From Slackia sp. (GTDB taxonomy: Bacteria > Actinomycetota > Coriobacteriia > Coriobacteriales > Eggerthellaceae), in NCBI GenBank assembly GCA_030527325.1, contig JAUNBA010000002.1:108066-172065 (forward strand): a DNA stretch of 64,000 bases. The letters are read 5' to 3'. The first letter of the stretch is position 1. Each line of letters starts with the position of its first letter. The notes beneath the pieces were generated by a model. That model did no database searches and was not told the origin of the DNA. It saw nothing but the letters and a program-made list of their open reading frames with translations. The translations under genes and the position numbers were made by a program. Of this stretch, positions 60,602 through 64,000 are shown one piece after another.

Positions 60602-61831
60602 CTATCGAGATGCGATGAATGCGCGGGCGACGTCGCGGGCCCATGCATCCGCCTCGTCGAGCTGCTCGAGGCTCTCGACGCGTTGCACGCCCTGCTTCTC
60701 GTGGAGCTCCATCGCATGTTCGACGCACGCATCGATGTCGAGATAACCGCACGCATCGGCAAGAAACGCGGCGACGGCCACCTCGTTCGCCGCATTCATG
60801 ACGCACGGAAGCGTGCCGCCTGCGACGCCCGCATGACGCGCCAGCGCAAGGCATCGGAACGTATCGGTATCGGGCGGATAGAACTCGAGCGATCCCAGAC
60901 GGGTGAAATCGAGCGGCTCGACCGGCGCATCCCAACGATCGGGATAGCTCAAGGCGAACTGGATGGGAATACGCATATCGGTCGTTCCCAGGTGCGCCTT
61001 CACGCTGCCGTCCGTGAACTCGACCATCGAATGGATGGCGCTTTGCGGCTGCACCACCACCTTGATCTTGTCGTAATCCATGGCGAACAGATGGTGCGCC
61101 TCGATGACCTCGAGGCCCTTGTTCATCAGCGTCGAAGAATCGATCGTAATCTTCGGCCCCATCTTCCACGTGGGATGCGCGAGCGCCTGCTTGGCGGTCA
61201 TGCCGGCAAGCTGCGCGCGCGTCATGCCGCGAAACGGACCGCCCGATGCCGTGACCCAGAGCGCCGACACCTCGTCATGACGCTCCCCCAGCAGGCATTG
61301 GTAGATGGCCCCGTGTTCGGAATCGATCGGCATCAAAGCCCCCGCGGGCCCCTGATGCGAAGCGATGCCCTGCTCGACGCGCGCCGCATCGACCTGCGCG
61401 GCCAGCGGCATGATCAAATCGCCCGCCACCACGAGGCTTTCCTTGTTGGCCAATGCGAGCTGCTTGCCGCACGCGAGGGTCTCATACGACGCGCGCATGC
61501 CGGCGGCGCCGACGAGCGCATTGACCACCACGTCGACTTCCTCCGAGCGCACCAGGTCCACGATGCCCTGCGCGCCGAACCCCACCGACACGCCGCCATG
61601 GGCGTGCGCGAGCATGGGATTTTCCCTCAAGCGCTCGTCCCCGAACGCAATGGCGCGCACCTTGAACTCATGCGCCTGCGCGATCACCTCTTTGACGCTG
61701 GTATTGGCGGCGAGCGCCACGATCTCGAGTTCATCGGCATGGCGACGGGCCACATCGAGCGTCTGCAGGCCGATCGACCCAGTAGACCCCAGGACCGCGA
61801 CCCTCTTACGCTGCCTGCTTTCTTTCATCAT
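60602..61831 (-). CDS. dxr: 1-deoxy-D-xylulose 5-phosphate reductoisomerase
   Basis: A 409-aa enzyme of the non-mevalonate isoprenoid pathway, converting DXP to MEP with NADPH. Motifs: RVAVLGSTGSIGLQTLDV (NADPH site), ALANKESLVVAG, metal-binding PIDSEHGAIYQCL, and ASGGPFRG with the flexible loop, then HPTWKMGPKITIDSSTLMNKGLEVIEAHHLF. The start is ATG 61831 (or the adjacent ATG 61828), with GGAAGAGGG upstream. It supplies precursors for undecaprenyl diphosphate made by uppS nearby. Confidence 0.96.
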   Translation of the reverse strand: MMKESRQRKRVAVLGSTGSIGLQTLDVARRHADELEIVALAANTSVKEVIAQAHEFKVRAIAFGDERLRENPMLAHAHGGVSVGFGAQGIVDLVRSEEVDVVVNALVGAAGMRASYETLACGKQLALANKESLVVAGDLIMPLAAQVDAARVEQGIASHQGPAGALMPIDSEHGAIYQCLLGERHDEVSALWVTASGGPFRGMTRAQLAGMTAKQALAHPTWKMGPKITIDSSTLMNKGLEVIEAHHLFAMDYDKIKVVVQPQSAIHSMVEFTDGSVKAHLGTTDMRIPIQFALSYPDRWDAPVEPLDFTRLGSLEFYPPDTDTFRCLALARHAGVAGGTLPCVMNAANEVAVAAFLADACGYLDIDACVEHAMELHEKQGVQRVESLEQLDEADAWARDVARAFIASR

Positions 61832-61902
61832 GAAAACCCTCTTCCGTGAAGCGTTACTGACGACCATTGTAGCCGTTGCGGAAAGGATGCGCCCTCCTAC
61901 GA

Positions 61903-61935
61903 GCAAGGCCCCCCGCATGATGCGAGGGGCCTTGC
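61903..61935. terminator. Hairpin after secY
   Basis: Perfect 10-bp stem (61903-61912 and 61926-61935), 63 nt after the secY stop; U-tract absent, so termination may be partial. Confidence 0.6.
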
Positions 61936-61997
61936 GGCGAACGCGGTCCGCGCGTGCGACGCGCCGTACGCGAACATTCGATCGAAACTTTGAAGGA

Positions 61998-63278
61998 CTA
62001 TTTGAAGAAGCCTTCGTAGTTGTGCATCTTAAGCTGCGACTCGATCTTCGACATGGTATCCAGCGCGACGCCGATCATGATGAGGATGGACGTGCCGCCG
62101 AATGCCTGAATGAGCTGGTTGCCCGTGAAGTAGAACAGAATCGAGGGAACCACGGCGATAAGGGCGATGAACAAGCCGCCCGGCAACGTGATGCGATTGA
62201 TCACGCGCTTGATATAATCGGTGGTAGCCGAACCGGGACGCACGCCCGGAATGAAACCGCCCTGCTTGCGCAGATTGTCGCTGGTCTCTTCGGGATTGAA
62301 CACCATGGAGGTGTAGAAATACGCGAAGAAGACCACCAGCGCCAACGTCAGCAGCCAGTTGATCCAGCCGGAGCTCATGGCGTTAGCCGCCGCGGTGAGC
62401 CATTCGATATTGAACAGCGCCGCGAGCTGAGCCGGGAAATAGATCAGGCAGCTTGCGAAGATGATGGGGATGACGCCCGCCGCATTCACCTTCAGGGGAA
62501 TGTAGGTGGACTGGCCGCCCATCATGCGACGACCCTGAACGCGTTTGGCGTAGTTCACGGGGATGCGACGCTGCGCACGCTCGACGAAGATGATAGCCGG
62601 GATGCAAAGCAGAACCACGGCCACGATGACCAGGGTGATGACGATGCCCATGCCCATATCGGACTGCAGGTTCACGCTGCTGAAGATCGCCGAGGGAACA
62701 CCCGAGATGATCGAGGTGAAGATGATCAACGACATGCCGTTGCCGATACCGCGCTGCGTGATGAGCTCGCCCATCCACATGATGAACGCGGTACCTGCCA
62801 CCAACGTGAAGACCACGATGACGTCGGTGACGATTTCCGGAACCTCGCTCGAGAACACCACGCCGTACTGGCTGCTCTTGAACAAGAACAGATAGCCGAT
62901 CGCGTTGATCAGACCGAGACCGAGCGTCAGGAAACGCGTAACCTGCGTGATCTTCTTGCGACCCGTCTCGCCCTCCCTCGACCAGCGGCCTACGGCAGGA
63001 ATGACGCCCTGCATAAGCTGCATGATGATGGATGCGGTGATGTAAGGCATGATGCCCAGCGAGAACACCGAGAAGTGCGAAAGAGCACCGCCGGTGAACA
63101 GGTCGAGCATGACCATGCTTACGCCGCTCGTCGCGAACGCATTCGCGAATTCGTTGAAGGGGATGCCGGGCACCGGCACGTATGCGCCGAAGCGATACAG
63201 TGCCAGGATGCCCAAGGTGAACAGGATCTTATTCCTAAGCTCCGGCACCTTGAACGCATCGATGATGGTTCTTAGCAA
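61998..63278 (-). CDS. secY: Protein translocase subunit SecY
   Basis: The 426-aa ten-helix channel of the Sec translocon. It starts [38 protein letters not shown], with the typical plug and pore helices and the cytoplasmic loop GKKITQ-like region ([17 protein letters not shown]). The C-terminal [20 protein letters not shown] ending is complete. The start codon is TTG 63278, lying within the last codons of rplO (7-nt overlap), so translation is coupled. Downstream neighbours are dxr and htrA, not adk-map-infA as in many genomes. Confidence 0.97.
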   Translation of the reverse strand: MLRTIIDAFKVPELRNKILFTLGILALYRFGAYVPVPGIPFNEFANAFATSGVSMVMLDLFTGGALSHFSVFSLGIMPYITASIIMQLMQGVIPAVGRWSREGETGRKKITQVTRFLTLGLGLINAIGYLFLFKSSQYGVVFSSEVPEIVTDVIVVFTLVAGTAFIMWMGELITQRGIGNGMSLIIFTSIISGVPSAIFSSVNLQSDMGMGIVITLVIVAVVLLCIPAIIFVERAQRRIPVNYAKRVQGRRMMGGQSTYIPLKVNAAGVIPIIFASCLIYFPAQLAALFNIEWLTAAANAMSSGWINWLLTLALVVFFAYFYTSMVFNPEETSDNLRKQGGFIPGVRPGSATTDYIKRVINRITLPGGLFIALIAVVPSILFYFTGNQLIQAFGGTSILIMIGVALDTMSKIESQLKMHNYEGFFK

Positions 63279-63721
63279 GACTGCTCGACCTTTCCTCCGG
63301 CCGCTTCGATCTTGGCAACGGCGCTCGCGGAAACCTTATCGACCTTGACGGTCAGAGCCTTGGTGATCTCGCCATCGCCGAGAACCTTGACCAAGGTGTC
63401 GACGCTCTTGATGATGCCCTTGGCAACCAGAGCCTCGTGATCGACCACGTCGCCGGCCTCGAACTTGAGGTCGAGACGAGCAACGTTGACCGGAGCGTAC
63501 TCGACGCGGTTCACGTTGCGGAAGCCGGGAAGCTTAGGCAGACGCATAGCCAGCGGAGTCTGGCCGCCCTCGAAGCCGGGGCGCTTGCCGCCGCCGGAGC
63601 GGGACTTCTGGCCGTTCATGCCGCGGCCGGCGGTCTTGCCGGTGCCGGAAGCGGGACCGCGACCGACGCGCTTGCGGTTCTTCGTAGAGCCCTCTGCGGG
63701 CACCAAGTCTTTGAGTTCCAT
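63272..63721 (-). CDS. rplO: 50S ribosomal protein L15
   Basis: A 149-aa large-subunit ribosomal protein. N-terminal RNA-binding tail [31 protein letters not shown], then [16 protein letters not shown], and the C-terminal domain ending [21 protein letters not shown] precedes the ATG. Its leader (about 63722-63870) contains two stable hairpins and is separated from the upstream DNA by a terminator, so it heads its own rplO-secY unit. Confidence 0.98.
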   Translation of the reverse strand: MELKDLVPAEGSTKNRKRVGRGPASGTGKTAGRGMNGQKSRSGGGKRPGFEGGQTPLAMRLPKLPGFRNVNRVEYAPVNVARLDLKFEAGDVVDHEALVAKGIIKSVDTLVKVLGDGEITKALTVKVDKVSASAVAKIEAAGGKVEQSC

Positions 63722-63742
63722 GATGTTCCTTTCGCTTTTTTC

Positions 63743-63782
63743 GGGCCAAGGCGGCCCTCAGCCGACAGCTCGCTCGTCGGCT
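63743..63782 (-). promoter_or_regulatory. Two tandem hairpins in the rplO leader
   Basis: Minus strand order: first stem 63782-63776 with 63766-63760 (7 bp), second stem 63757-63753 with 63747-63743 (5 bp), ending 9 nt before the RBS-containing tail of the leader. A's, not U's, follow, so they are not terminators. They could be a ribosomal-protein autoregulatory leader. Confidence 0.4.
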
Positions 63783-63867
63783 TACTTCTTCTGCGCCTGA
63801 TTCCGGCCTTCGAGGCTTTGAAAACAAGCTTTCCCAGAATACACGCAAACAGCGGCGGCGGCTAGTA

Positions 63868-63892
63868 GAAAACGGGCCGAAATGGGCCCGTT
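63868..63892 (-). terminator. Terminator upstream of rplO
   Basis: 8-bp stem (arms 63885-63892 and 63871-63878) followed on the minus strand by TTTTC. A further GGGCGGC-T6 at about 63983-63995 looks like the 3' half of another terminator cut by the window edge. No gene is seen in 63893-64000. Confidence 0.65.
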
Positions 63893-64000
63893 CAAAAAAG
63901 CAGCGGAAATAGCCATGATGCCTGTGGCGGCGCCCGACGCACAAGCCATAGCGCCACGATGCAGCAGAACGCCGCCCCGCATGAAAAAAGCCGCCCATGC

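Noticed and set aside
1..64000. tRNA genes, CRISPR arrays, insertion sequences or att sites.
   Set aside because: No cloverleaf, regularly spaced repeat, transposase or integrase pattern was recognised by eye; tRNAscan-SE and a repeat finder would be decisive.

Overview
The window is high-GC bacterial chromosome with tightly packed genes. Gene content and organisation suggest a strictly anaerobic actinobacterium of the class Coriobacteriia, most likely Eggerthellaceae. The pointers are a long disordered N-terminus on Rho, small Coriobacteria-type lipoproteins and HTH/kinase pairs, a GatCAB amidotransferase, selenoproteins and fermentative hydrogen metabolism. The family-level assignment is inference from gene content, not a database match.

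Layout. 1-6.4 kb: malic enzyme, then on the minus strand tal-rho, an FKBP isomerase and a thioesterase, plus a lipoprotein. 6.4-8.9 kb: a membrane Ser/Thr kinase, an HTH protein and a DUF5067-type lipoprotein. 9-20 kb: gatCAB, a TetR regulator, a DUF5692-like membrane gene broken by an amber codon, recQ, an Fe-S aldo/keto reductase, a YqhA-like protein and an alanine/sodium symporter. 20.1-24.2 kb (plus strand): an FMN riboswitch controls ribU, a fused double-ATPase EcfAA' and ecfT, followed by a flavin-type oxidase. 24.2-40.5 kb (minus strand): a formate hydrogenlyase locus. 40.7-42.2 kb: selD, itself encoding a selenoprotein, and a DUF3343 Se/S-carrier-like gene. 42.2-46.6 kb: sppA, a divergent MetRS-like protein and a site-2 protease. 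46.7-53 kb: VanZ-like, NanQ-like, phosphohexomutase, a 69-aa orphan, GtrA and a large membrane protein. 53-64 kb (minus strand): rplO-secY, dxr, htrA, pyrH-frr, uppS-cdsA, coaB-coaX and adk.

The centrepiece is the locus hydN-fdhF-hyfABCDEFGHI-hycH-hycI-focA-fdhD. It encodes a Sec-containing formate dehydrogenase, its ferredoxin-like partners, a Hyf-type (FHL-2-like) membrane [NiFe] hydrogenase with three antiporter-like subunits, the large-subunit maturation protease, a formate channel and the FDH sulfurtransfer factor. Formate can therefore be imported or exported and oxidised to CO2 with H2 evolution, probably coupled to ion translocation. selD lies divergently next to it and supplies selenophosphate for Sec synthesis. 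Both fdhF (Sec140) and selD (Sec18) have in-frame UGA followed at the right distance by a hairpin with loop guanines. selA, selB, tRNA-Sec and the hyp genes are not in the window.

No tRNA, rRNA, insertion sequence, prophage or CRISPR array was recognised.
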